The notes under the pieces were generated by a model. It worked only from the letters and a program-made list of their open reading frames with translations, ran no database searches and had not been told where the DNA came from. Positions 25,652-33,538 of a stretch of DNA of 64,000 nucleotides are shown here, one piece after another. Position 1 is the first letter of the stretch; each line of letters opens with the position of its first letter. This DNA comes from Pseudomonas mangiferae (GTDB lineage Bacteria; Pseudomonadota; Gammaproteobacteria; Pseudomonadales; Pseudomonadaceae), in NCBI RefSeq assembly GCF_007109405.1, contig NZ_VJOY01000003.1:62001-126000 (forward strand), given 5' to 3'. The translations under genes were made by a program, and so were the position numbers.

Positions 25652-25749
25652 TAAACGAATTCCCTGTTTATTCATTACGAATTTCCATTCGAAATACTAA
25701 TAAATAAAAATTTTCCCCAGCACAACCGATAAAAAACTGGGGTGATCAC
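25652..25749. promoter_or_regulatory. AT-rich divergent promoter region toxR / efflux operon
   Basis: One 60-base stretch here (25681-25740) is 30% G+C. CGAAT-TTCC-ATTCG at 25678-25691 is a perfect dyad. CCCCAG (25715-25720) pairs with CTGGGG (25737-25742), which contains the ribosome site of the rightward gene, so the efflux mRNA can fold to mask its own start. On the minus strand TTGTGC and TATTAG, 17 bases apart, could serve toxR. No copy of the CTTGTT-N11-AACAAG operator is found here. Confidence 0.45.
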
Positions 25750-26283
25750 ATGACTTCTCCGCTTTCGCTTTCCGGTGCCGCTCTGGCGAGCGCCGCGTTG
25801 ATAGCCGGCGCACTGGTGCCTTTCCAGGCGGGCAGCAATGCCGCCCTCGGTCGCGCGTTGGGTCACCCGCTATGGGCCACGGTGGCGTCGTTGCTGGTCA
25901 GCCTGCTGGTGGTGCTGCCGGTGATCCTGGCGCTGCGCGCACCCACGCCACTGGTGGGCCAGGCCAGCCAGTTGCCCCTGTGGGCCTGGTTCGGCGGCGT
26001 TGCCGGCGTCATCTACATCACCTCGGCCCTGCTGCTCACGCCGCGCCTGGGCGCCGCCAACTTCATCGTCTGCGTGATCGCCGGCCAGATGCTCACCTCG
26101 CTGCTGATCGACCACTTCGGCCTGATGGGGCTGCCGATCAAGGAAGCCAGCCTGGGCCGGATCACCGGCGTGCTGCTGATCGTCGGCGGCATGCTGATGG
26201 TCCAGTGGTTCACGCCCTCGGTGCCGGCCCAGGCGACGCGTGCCGGCGCGCCGACTGCCCCGGTCGCGTCCGTCGAGCGCTGA
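25750..26283 (+). CDS. YdcZ/DUF606-type small membrane transporter
   Basis: This 177-residue inner-membrane protein has about five hydrophobic helices, including SAALIAGALVPFQAGSNAALG and the GVIYITSALLLTPRLGAANF segment, features of the DUF606 branch of drug/metabolite transporters. It opens the efflux operon; the membrane-fusion gene follows after 10 bases. It occupies the place of toxF in the Burkholderia toxFGHI operon, but I cannot confirm orthology. It may move a pathway intermediate or support the RND pump. Confidence 0.75.
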   Translation: MTSPLSLSGAALASAALIAGALVPFQAGSNAALGRALGHPLWATVASLLVSLLVVLPVILALRAPTPLVGQASQLPLWAWFGGVAGVIYITSALLLTPRLGAANFIVCVIAGQMLTSLLIDHFGLMGLPIKEASLGRITGVLLIVGGMLMVQWFTPSVPAQATRAGAPTAPVASVER

Positions 26284-26293
26284 GGAGGTTGTC

Positions 26294-27427
26294 ATGAGGC
26301 TATCCGTTGCCTTCGCCGCCGGCGGTTCGCTGCTGGCGATCACCCTGGTGGCCCTGCTGGGCATCCGTCATGGCCGCGTGGAAAGCCAGGAGGTGGCCGG
26401 CCCGCCCCCGGTGAAGGTGGCGCTAGCCAGCGCGGAGAAGCGGGTGATGCCGCGCTACTACAGCAGCGTCGGCACCCTGGAAGCCAACCAGCAGGTGCTG
26501 GTGACCGCCGAGACCGCAGGCCGTATCGTCGCACTGCAGTTCGACTCGGGGCAGGTCCTGGAGGCCGGGCAGCCCCTGGTGACACTCAATGACGCGCCGG
26601 AACAGGCGCAGCGTATCCGCCTCACCGCGTTGCTGAAGAATGCCGAGAACCGCCTGGCGCGTATCCGCCAGCTGCTGCCCAGCCGCGCCACCACCCAAGA
26701 ACAGTTCGACCAGGCCCAGGCCGACCGGGACGCCGCCCGGGGTGCCCTGGAACAAGTGAACGCGGTGATCGCCCAGAAGAACGTGCGCGCGCCCTTCGGC
26801 GGCCAGGCGGGCATCCGCCTGGTGCACCTGGGTCAATACCTGAACCCCGGCGATCCCATCGCCAGCCTCAGCGACAACCGTCACCTGCGGGCCAACTTCT
26901 CCCTCGACGAGCGCGCCCGGGCCGAGCTTGCCCCGGGCCAGGCGGTGGAGCTGCAGTTTCAGGCGGCGCCGGGTCGCACCTTCACCGCTCGGGTGAGCGC
27001 CATCGACCCGATCCTCGACAGCGCGCGGATGACCCGGGTCCAGGCCACCTTGGAGGACAGCGACCCGCTGCTGAGCCCTGGCATGTACGCCAATGTGCGG
27101 GTACGGCGCCCGGACGATGCGCCGGTCCTCAGCGTGCCGCGCACCGCCGTGGTCACCACTGCCTATGGCGATACCGCCTTCGTCGCCCGCGAGGGCGAGC
27201 ACGGGCTGGTGGCCGAGCGGGTGACCGTGCGCATCGGCGCCACCCAGGACGAACGGGTGGAAATCCTCGGCGGCCTGCAGCCCGGCGACCGGGTGGTGCT
27301 GTCCGGGCAGATCCGCCTCAGCGACGGCACGCCCCTGCAGGCCACGGACCGCAACACCCTGGAGCACTTGTCCCTGGAGCGGAGTTCGCCAGACCAGGCC
27401 TCCCTGGACCAGGACCTGCGGCCATGA
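26294..27427 (+). CDS. toxG: RND membrane-fusion (periplasmic adaptor) protein
   Basis: This 377-residue adaptor has an N-terminal anchor helix (about 5-23), a split lipoyl domain (ETAGRIVALQFDSGQVLEAG ... RAPFGGQAGIRLVHLGQYLNPGD), an alpha-hairpin in between, and beta-barrel and membrane-proximal domains. It links the inner-membrane pump to an outer-membrane channel. The ATG at 26294 has a strong GGAGG. Its stop overlaps the RND pump start (ATGA), showing tight coupling. The symbol follows the Burkholderia toxFGHI convention by position. Confidence 0.86.
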   Translation: MRLSVAFAAGGSLLAITLVALLGIRHGRVESQEVAGPPPVKVALASAEKRVMPRYYSSVGTLEANQQVLVTAETAGRIVALQFDSGQVLEAGQPLVTLNDAPEQAQRIRLTALLKNAENRLARIRQLLPSRATTQEQFDQAQADRDAARGALEQVNAVIAQKNVRAPFGGQAGIRLVHLGQYLNPGDPIASLSDNRHLRANFSLDERARAELAPGQAVELQFQAAPGRTFTARVSAIDPILDSARMTRVQATLEDSDPLLSPGMYANVRVRRPDDAPVLSVPRTAVVTTAYGDTAFVAREGEHGLVAERVTVRIGATQDERVEILGGLQPGDRVVLSGQIRLSDGTPLQATDRNTLEHLSLERSSPDQASLDQDLRP

Positions 27428-30400
27428 CCTTCACCGACCTGTTCATCCGCCGCCCGGTCCTCGCCCTGGTGGTCAACGCCCTGATCCTGCTGGTGGGCGT
27501 CCTGGCCCTGGAGCGGCTGCCGATCCGCCAGTACCCGCTGCTGGAAAACGCCACCATCACCGTCACCACCGAATACCCCGGGGCCCCCGCCGACCTGATG
27601 CAGGGGTTCGTCACCCAGCCTATCGCCCAGGCCCTGGCCTCGGTGGAAGGCGTCGACTACCTGAACTCGTCCTCGGTCCAGGGGCTGAGTACCCTCAACG
27701 TGCGTCTGCGCCTCGGCCAGGATTCCACCCAGGCGCTCAGCGAGGTAATGGCCAAGGTCAACCAGGTGCGCTACCGCCTGCCCGAGCAGGCGTACGACCC
27801 GGTGATCGAGCGCTCCAGCGGGGACACCACGGCGGTCGCCTACGTCGGCTTCTCCAGCGAGGGGCTGCCGACCCCGGCCCTGACCGACTACCTGTCGCGG
27901 GTGGTGGAACCGCTGTTCGCTTCCATCGAGGGCGTGGCCAAGGTCCAGGCGTTTGGCGGCCAGCGCCTGGCCATGCGCCTCTGGCTCGACCCGGCGCGGC
28001 TCGCAGCCCGTGGCCTCACCGCGGAAGAAGTGGCCGAGGCAATCCGTGCCGAGAACTACCAGGCCGCGCCGGGCAAGGTGAAGAGCCAGTACATGGTGTC
28101 GAGCATCCAGGTGGACACCGATCTCACCAGCGTCGAGCAATTCAACGACCTGGTGGTGCACAGCGACGCCCACGGGCTGGTGCGGGTGCGGGACGTGGGC
28201 ACCGTAGAGCTGGGGGCCGCGGCCACCGAGACCAGCGCGGTGATGGACGGCCAGCCGGCGGTGCACCTGGGGCTGTTCGCCGCACCCCGGGGCAACCCCC
28301 TGGTGATCGTCGAGGGCATCAAGCAACGGCTGCCGGAGATCCGCAAGACCCTGCCGCCGGGGGTCAAGGTGGAGCTGGCCTTCGAGACCGCGCGGTTCAT
28401 CCAGGCCTCCATCGACGAGGTAATGCACACCCTGCTGGAGGCGCTGCTGATCGTCGTGGTGGTGATCTACCTGTGCCTGGGCTCGATGCGTACCGTACTG
28501 ATCCCCCTCATGACCATCCCCCTGTCGATGCTGGGCGCCGCCGGGCTGATGCTGGCGTTCGGCTTCAGCATCAACCTGCTGACGTTGCTGGCCATGGTGC
28601 TGGCCATCGGCCTGGTGGTGGACGATGCCATCGTGGTGGTGGAGAACACCCACCGGCACATGGCAGAAGGCCGCTCGGCGGTGGTCGCCGCCCTGCTCGG
28701 CGCGCGGGAGGTGGCCGGGCCGGTGATCGCCATGACCCTGACCCTGGCCGCGGTGTACGCGCCAATCGGCTTCATGGGCGGGCTGACCGGGGCACTGTTC
28801 CGGGAATTCGCCCTGAGCCTGGCCGGGGCGGTGGTGATCTCCGGGATCGTCGCCCTCACCCTCTCGCCCATGATGGCCTCGCTGCTGCTGCGGCATTCGG
28901 ACGAGGGCCGGGTCGCACGAGGTGCCAACCGCTTCTTCGATGGCCTTTCCGCCCGCTACGCGCGCCTGCTGGAGCGTTCCCTGGCGCGCCGGGGATTCGT
29001 GTTGCTGATCGCCGTGGCAGTGTTCGCCAGCCTGCCCTGGCTCTACCAGGCGCCCCAGCGGGAACTGGCACCGGTGGAAGACCAGGCCAGCGTGCTCACT
29101 GCGATCAAGGCGCCGCAGTATGCCAACCTGGCCTATAGCGAGCGCTTTTCCTTGAAGCTCGACGAGGTCTACCAGCGCCTGCCGGAGACCGTCAGCCGCT
29201 GGATCATCAACGGCACCGACGGCCCCGCGGTCAGCTTTGGCGGCATCAACCTGTCCGGCTGGGGCGAGCGCGACCGCGACGCGTCGGCGATCCAGGCCGA
29301 CCTGCAGCAGCAGGTGAACGACGTGGAAGGCACCAGCATCTTCGTCTTCCAGCTGCCCGCCCTGCCCGGCTCCACCGGCGGTCTGCCGGTGCAACTGGTA
29401 CTGCGCACGCCCCAGGACTACCGGACCCTCTACCAGACCATGGAGGACCTGAAGCAACGCGCCCGGGCCAGCGGCCTGTTCGCCATGGTGGACAGCGACC
29501 TGGACTTCAACAACCCGCTGGTGCAACTGCGCATCGACCGCGACAAGGCCAACGCCCTGGGCATCCGCATGCGTGACATCGGCGAATCCCTGGCGGTGCT
29601 GGTGGGGGAAAACTACGTCAATCGCTTCGCCCTGCAGGGACGCTCCTACGACGTGATTCCCCAGGGCACCCGGGAAGCGCGGCTCACCGCCGAAGCCCTG
29701 GGCCAGCAGTACGTGCGCGCCCGTGACGGCCAGCTGGTGCCGCTCACCTCGGTGGTGCACATGGAGGACCGGGTCGAGCCCAACAAGCTGACCCAGTTCG
29801 ACCAGCAGAACGCGGCGATCCTGCAGGCCATTCCCGCGCCCGGGGTCAGCCTGGGCCAGTGCGTGGCATTCCTCGAGGAGGCCGTGCGCGAGCTGCCCGC
29901 CGGCTTCACCCATGACTGGCAGGCGGACACCCGGCAGTACGTGCACGAGGGCAACACCCTGGTACTGGCGTTCCTGCTGGCGGTGGTGGTCATCTACCTG
30001 GTGCTCGCCGCTCAGTACGAGAGCCTGGTGGACCCGCTGATCATCCTGATCACCGTCCCGTTGTCGATGTGCGGCGCGCTGATCCCCCTGGCCCTGGGCC
30101 TGGCGACCCTGAACATCTACACCCAGATCGGCCTGGTCACCCTGATCGGCCTGATCAGCAAACACGGCATCCTCATGGTGGCGTTCGCCAACGAGATGCA
30201 AGTGCGCGAACGGCTCGACCGCCACGCGGCGATCCTGCATGCGGCGCGCATCCGCCTGCGGCCGATCCTGATGACCACCGCGGCGATGGTAGTGGGCCTG
30301 GTGCCGCTGCTGTTCGCCTCCGGCGCCGGGGCTCACAGCCGCCAGGGGCTGGGGGTAGTGATCGTCTGTGGCATGCTGGTGGGTACGGCGTTCACCCTCT

Positions 30401-30495
30401 TCGTGCTGCCCACCATCTACAGCCTGCTGGCCCGCGACCACCGGGCCATGGCCGAGACCCCACGGGCCCGGGAGCTGGCCTCGGCGCCCTCCTGA
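27424..30495 (+). CDS. toxH: RND-family efflux pump (HAE-1 type)
   Basis: This 1023-residue, 12-helix proton-driven pump carries the TM4 pair GLVVDDAIVVVEN (the two aspartates of proton relay) and the TM10 lysine in LIGLISKHGIL. Two large periplasmic loops carry the porter and docking subdomains. It should export the azapteridine and protect the producer. No outer-membrane factor gene follows; mnmC comes next after an intrinsic terminator. A shared TolC/OprM-like channel would be needed. Confidence 0.9.
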   Translation: MTFTDLFIRRPVLALVVNALILLVGVLALERLPIRQYPLLENATITVTTEYPGAPADLMQGFVTQPIAQALASVEGVDYLNSSSVQGLSTLNVRLRLGQDSTQALSEVMAKVNQVRYRLPEQAYDPVIERSSGDTTAVAYVGFSSEGLPTPALTDYLSRVVEPLFASIEGVAKVQAFGGQRLAMRLWLDPARLAARGLTAEEVAEAIRAENYQAAPGKVKSQYMVSSIQVDTDLTSVEQFNDLVVHSDAHGLVRVRDVGTVELGAAATETSAVMDGQPAVHLGLFAAPRGNPLVIVEGIKQRLPEIRKTLPPGVKVELAFETARFIQASIDEVMHTLLEALLIVVVVIYLCLGSMRTVLIPLMTIPLSMLGAAGLMLAFGFSINLLTLLAMVLAIGLVVDDAIVVVENTHRHMAEGRSAVVAALLGAREVAGPVIAMTLTLAAVYAPIGFMGGLTGALFREFALSLAGAVVISGIVALTLSPMMASLLLRHSDEGRVARGANRFFDGLSARYARLLERSLARRGFVLLIAVAVFASLPWLYQAPQRELAPVEDQASVLTAIKAPQYANLAYSERFSLKLDEVYQRLPETVSRWIINGTDGPAVSFGGINLSGWGERDRDASAIQADLQQQVNDVEGTSIFVFQLPALPGSTGGLPVQLVLRTPQDYRTLYQTMEDLKQRARASGLFAMVDSDLDFNNPLVQLRIDRDKANALGIRMRDIGESLAVLVGENYVNRFALQGRSYDVIPQGTREARLTAEALGQQYVRARDGQLVPLTSVVHMEDRVEPNKLTQFDQQNAAILQAIPAPGVSLGQCVAFLEEAVRELPAGFTHDWQADTRQYVHEGNTLVLAFLLAVVVIYLVLAAQYESLVDPLIILITVPLSMCGALIPLALGLATLNIYTQIGLVTLIGLISKHGILMVAFANEMQVRERLDRHAAILHAARIRLRPILMTTAAMVVGLVPLLFASGAGAHSRQGLGVVIVCGMLVGTAFTLFVLPTIYSLLARDHRAMAETPRARELASAPS

Positions 30496-30529
30496 GTCCG
30501 GGATGCGACCGTCGGCCCGCTGCCCACCG

Positions 30530-30563
30530 CCGGCGCATCCCGTAGAATGCGCCGGTCGTTTTT
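30530..30563 (+). terminator. intrinsic terminator ending the efflux operon
   Basis: A perfect nine-base-pair stem CCGGCGCAT / ATGCGCCGG with an eight-base loop is followed by TCGTTTTT. The loop and right arm contain TAGAAT, a good -10 hexamer for mnmC, so terminator and promoter appear to overlap. Confidence 0.85.
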
Positions 30564-30575
30564 CCAGGGGCTCCC

Positions 30576-32573
30576 ATGTCCGACGTTCCCCACGCCCAGC
30601 TCGACTGGGACGAAACCGGCCAGCCGCGCTCGCGGCTGTTCGGCGACGTGTACTTCTCCCAGACCTCCGGGCTCGATGAAACCCGCCACGTGTTCCTCGC
30701 CAACAACGACCTGGCCGCGCGGTTCTCCGCCCTCCCCGCCGGCGGCCGGCTGACCATCGGCGAGACCGGCTTCGGCACCGGCCTGAACTTCCTCGCCGCC
30801 TGGGCCTGCTTCGACGAACACGCACCGGCCGATGCCCGCCTGCAGTTCGTCAGCGTGGAGAAGTACCCGCTGCAGCGGGACGACCTGGCCCGCACGCTGG
30901 CCCTCTGGCCGCAACTGGCGACCCATGGCGACGCCCTGCTGGCACAGTACGTGGCGGTGCATCCTGGCTTCCAGCGGCTGTGCTTCGCCGGCGGGCGAGT
31001 GACCCTGACCCTGCTGGTGGGCGACGTGCTGGAGCTGCTGCCGCAGCTGGATGCGCGTATCGACGCCTGGTTCCTCGACGGCTTCTCCCCGGCGAAGAAC
31101 CCGCAGATGTGGACGCCGGCGCTGTTCGCCCAGTTGGCGCGCCTGTCGGCGCCGGGCACCACCCTGGGGACCTTCACCAGCGCCGGCTTCGTCCGCCGCG
31201 GGCTGATGGAGGCCGGCTTCGCCATGCAGCGCACCCCGGGCCAGGGACGCAAGCGGGAAATCCTCAAGGGCGTCTTCGAGGGCCTGCCGGAGCCCGCGTC
31301 CCTCGACCCGGGCGCCACGGCGACGGGCCTGCCGCCCAAGGCCTGGTACGCGCGGCCGCCGGCCTGGCGGGGCCCCCGGCAAGCCCTGGTGATCGGCGCC
31401 GGCCTGGCCGGCTGCGCCACGGCGGCCAGCCTGGCGGCCCGGGGCTGGCAGGTCAGCGTGCTGGAGCGCCGCGACGCCGCCGCCCGGGAAGGCTCCGGCA
31501 ACCCCCAGGGCATCCTCTACCTCAAGCTGTCGGCTCACGGTACTGCCCTGTCGAAGCTGGTGGTGGCGGGCTTCGGCCATACCCGCCGGCTGCTGGAGCG
31601 CCTGCAGCGGGACGTGGACTGGGCCCCCTGCGGCGTGCTGCAACTGGCCTACGACGAGGCCGAGGCGACCCGCCAGGCCCAGCTCGCCGCCCATTACGTC
31701 GACGGTCTCCTGCACCCCCTGGACCGCGACGCCGCCGCGGAACGGGCGGGGATCGCCTTGGAGCAGGGCGGGCTGTTCTTCCCCGAGGCCGGCTGGGCCC
31801 ACCCGCCGGCCCTCTGCCGCACCCTCCTGGCGCATCCGGCGATCCGCCTGCTGACCCACCGGGAAGCCTTGCGCCTGGAGCGCGACGACGGCGTCTGGCT
31901 GGCCTGGGCCGGCGACCACGAACTGGCCCGCGCGCCCCTGGTGGTGCTGGCCTGTGCGGCGGACGCAGCGCGCTTCGAACAGGCCGCCTCCTTGCCCCTC
32001 AAGCGCATCCGCGGGCAGATCAGCCGCCTGCCGGCGACCCCGGCCAGCGCCGCCTTGGGCACCGTGCTCTGCGCCGACGGCTACGTGGCGCCGCCCCGCC
32101 AGGGCGAGCACACCCTGGGCGCCAGCTTCGAGTTCCAGCGCCAGGACGACACCCCGAGCGCCGCCGAGCACGCCAGCAACCTGGACCTGCTGCGGCAGAT
32201 CTCCCCGGACCTGAGCCAGCGCCTGGACGCCGATGCCCTCGACCCGCAGGTCCTGGAAGGCCGCGTGGGGTTCCGCTGCACCACCCCGGACTACCTGCCG
32301 GCGGTGGGCCCGCTGGCGGAAGCCGAAGCCTTCGCCGCGGCCTATGGGGTACTCGCCCGGGACGCCCGGCAGTCACCGCAGGTACCCTGTCCCTGGCTGG
32401 AGGGGCTGTACGTCAACACTGGCCACGGCTCCCGCGGGCTGGTCACTGCGCCCCTCGCCGGCGAATTGCTGGCGGCCTGGCTGGAGGACGAACCGCTGCC
32501 GCTGCCCCGGGACGTGGCGGAAGCCTGCCACCCCAACCGTTTTCCCCTGCGCCGGCTGATCCGCGGACGCTGA
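30576..32573 (+). CDS. mnmC: bifunctional tRNA mnm5s2U biosynthesis protein
   Basis: This 665-residue two-domain enzyme completes the mnm5 modification of wobble uridine. The N-terminal methyltransferase (about 1-245) has GETGFGTGLNF and WFLDGFSPAKNPQMW. The C-terminal FAD-dependent oxidase (about 265-650) opens with VIGAGLAGCATAASLAARGW and closes with NTGHGSRGLVTAP. The domain order and length are standard. It is conserved chromosome and defines the right edge of the azapteridine cluster. Confidence 0.94.
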   Translation: MSDVPHAQLDWDETGQPRSRLFGDVYFSQTSGLDETRHVFLANNDLAARFSALPAGGRLTIGETGFGTGLNFLAAWACFDEHAPADARLQFVSVEKYPLQRDDLARTLALWPQLATHGDALLAQYVAVHPGFQRLCFAGGRVTLTLLVGDVLELLPQLDARIDAWFLDGFSPAKNPQMWTPALFAQLARLSAPGTTLGTFTSAGFVRRGLMEAGFAMQRTPGQGRKREILKGVFEGLPEPASLDPGATATGLPPKAWYARPPAWRGPRQALVIGAGLAGCATAASLAARGWQVSVLERRDAAAREGSGNPQGILYLKLSAHGTALSKLVVAGFGHTRRLLERLQRDVDWAPCGVLQLAYDEAEATRQAQLAAHYVDGLLHPLDRDAAAERAGIALEQGGLFFPEAGWAHPPALCRTLLAHPAIRLLTHREALRLERDDGVWLAWAGDHELARAPLVVLACAADAARFEQAASLPLKRIRGQISRLPATPASAALGTVLCADGYVAPPRQGEHTLGASFEFQRQDDTPSAAEHASNLDLLRQISPDLSQRLDADALDPQVLEGRVGFRCTTPDYLPAVGPLAEAEAFAAAYGVLARDARQSPQVPCPWLEGLYVNTGHGSRGLVTAPLAGELLAAWLEDEPLPLPRDVAEACHPNRFPLRRLIRGR

Positions 32574-32620
32574 AGCGGCCCGGCCCCCCATTCTTGTCCA
32601 CCCCACACGGGAGCGACCCC

Positions 32621-32650
32621 ATGACCCCACGACCGGACCACCGGCCATGA
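32621..32650 (+). CDS. nine-codon leader reading frame coupled to the TSUP gene
   Basis: ATG at 32621 has a GGGAG ribosome site and encodes MTPRPDHRP before a TGA that overlaps the ATG of the following transporter gene (ATGA). The transporter's own ATG lacks a good ribosome site, so its translation probably depends on ribosomes finishing this leader. A regulatory role is inferred. Confidence 0.45.
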   Translation: MTPRPDHRP

Positions 32651-33405
32651 GCCTGCTGACATTGGAAGCCCTGGGCATCGGCGGCCTGCTGGGCCTGCTG
32701 CTGGGCCTGACCGGCGCCGGCGGCTCGCTGGTGGCGCTGCCGCTGCTGCTCAGCCTGCACCTGCCCATGCGCGACGCCGTGGGGGTCAGCCTCGGCGCCG
32801 TGGCGCTGTCGGCGCTGGTGGGCGCGGTTCCCCGGGCACGCCTGGGCCAGGTGGCCTACGGACCGGCGTTGCTGCTGGCCCTGAGCGGCCTGCCGGGCAA
32901 CGCCCTGGGCCAGTGGCTCGGCCGCTTCGTCGGCGAAGGGGTGCTGGTCTGCGGCTTCTGCGCCCTGGTGTTGTGGTCGGCCTGGCGCATGTGGCGCGGC
33001 GCCCGGCGGCCGTGCCCGGACACCCCGGGCGTCCCCCGCCGGGGGCCGCTGCTGGCCCTGGGCTTCGGGGTCGGCGTGCTGTCCGGGCTGATGGGGGTGG
33101 GCGGCGGCTTCCTGGTGGTCCCCGGCCTGCTGGCGTTCGCCGGGATGTCGATGCTGATGGCCACCGCCACCTCCATGGCGGTGATCGCCCTGGTCTCCGG
33201 CGGCGGTTTCCTGCTCTACCTCACCCACGCCGCGCCGCCGTTGCCCCTGCTGGGCGGCCTGGCGGCGGGCGGCGCCTGCGGGGTGCTGGCGGGCAACCGC
33301 CTGGCCCAGCGCATCGGCGGCGTGCTGCTGCAGCGGATCTTCGCCCTGATGCTGGTGGCGGTGAGCCTGTCCCTGGCGGCGCAGAAGCTGTTCGGCCTGG
33401 TCTGA
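32647..33405 (+). CDS. sulfite exporter TauE/SafE family protein (TSUP)
   Basis: This 252-residue inner-membrane protein has about eight helices in two repeats, each with the family glycine motif: GLLGLLLGLTGAGGSLVALPLLL in the first and GVLSGLMGVGGGFLVVPGLL in the second. TSUP proteins export sulfite, organosulfonates or related small acids. The start overlaps a short leader frame. Neighbours do not indicate the substrate. Confidence 0.87.
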   Translation: MSLLTLEALGIGGLLGLLLGLTGAGGSLVALPLLLSLHLPMRDAVGVSLGAVALSALVGAVPRARLGQVAYGPALLLALSGLPGNALGQWLGRFVGEGVLVCGFCALVLWSAWRMWRGARRPCPDTPGVPRRGPLLALGFGVGVLSGLMGVGGGFLVVPGLLAFAGMSMLMATATSMAVIALVSGGGFLLYLTHAAPPLPLLGGLAAGGACGVLAGNRLAQRIGGVLLQRIFALMLVAVSLSLAAQKLFGLV

Positions 33406-33416
33406 TCATCCTGGGC

Positions 33417-33445
33417 GGGCGCTGGGCCGCCAGGCGCCCTTATAA
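33417..33445 (+). terminator. hairpin terminator after TSUP gene
   Basis: A stem of GGGCGC-TGG against CCA-GCGCCC with one bulged G and a GCCG loop begins 11 bases after the stop and runs into TTATAA. The U tract is short, so termination may be partial. Confidence 0.5.
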
Positions 33446-33489
33446 CCGATTCATCTAAAACTCAGCTCGAATCCACCGGTCGGACCCCT

Positions 33490-33512
33490 ATGCGCCCTTT
33501 TTTCGGGCGTAT
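33490..33512 (+). promoter_or_regulatory. 5'-UTR hairpin of the NAGGN operon
   Basis: ATGCGCCC and GGGCGTAT pair over eight positions (one G-U) around a TTTTTTC loop, ending 26 bases before the amidotransferase start. It lies downstream of any promoter and so would form in the mRNA. Since the operon is osmotically induced in other bacteria, a leader structure is of interest, but no function is shown. Confidence 0.4.
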
Positions 33513-33538
33513 CCCCAACGGCAACACCGGTAAGGACT

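Noticed and set aside
27163-30825. Minus-strand open frame of 1220 codons opposite the RND pump
   Set aside because: The composition is His/Gln/Gly-rich noise typical of the antisense of a high-G+C gene. The plus strand encodes a full RND pump with all motifs.
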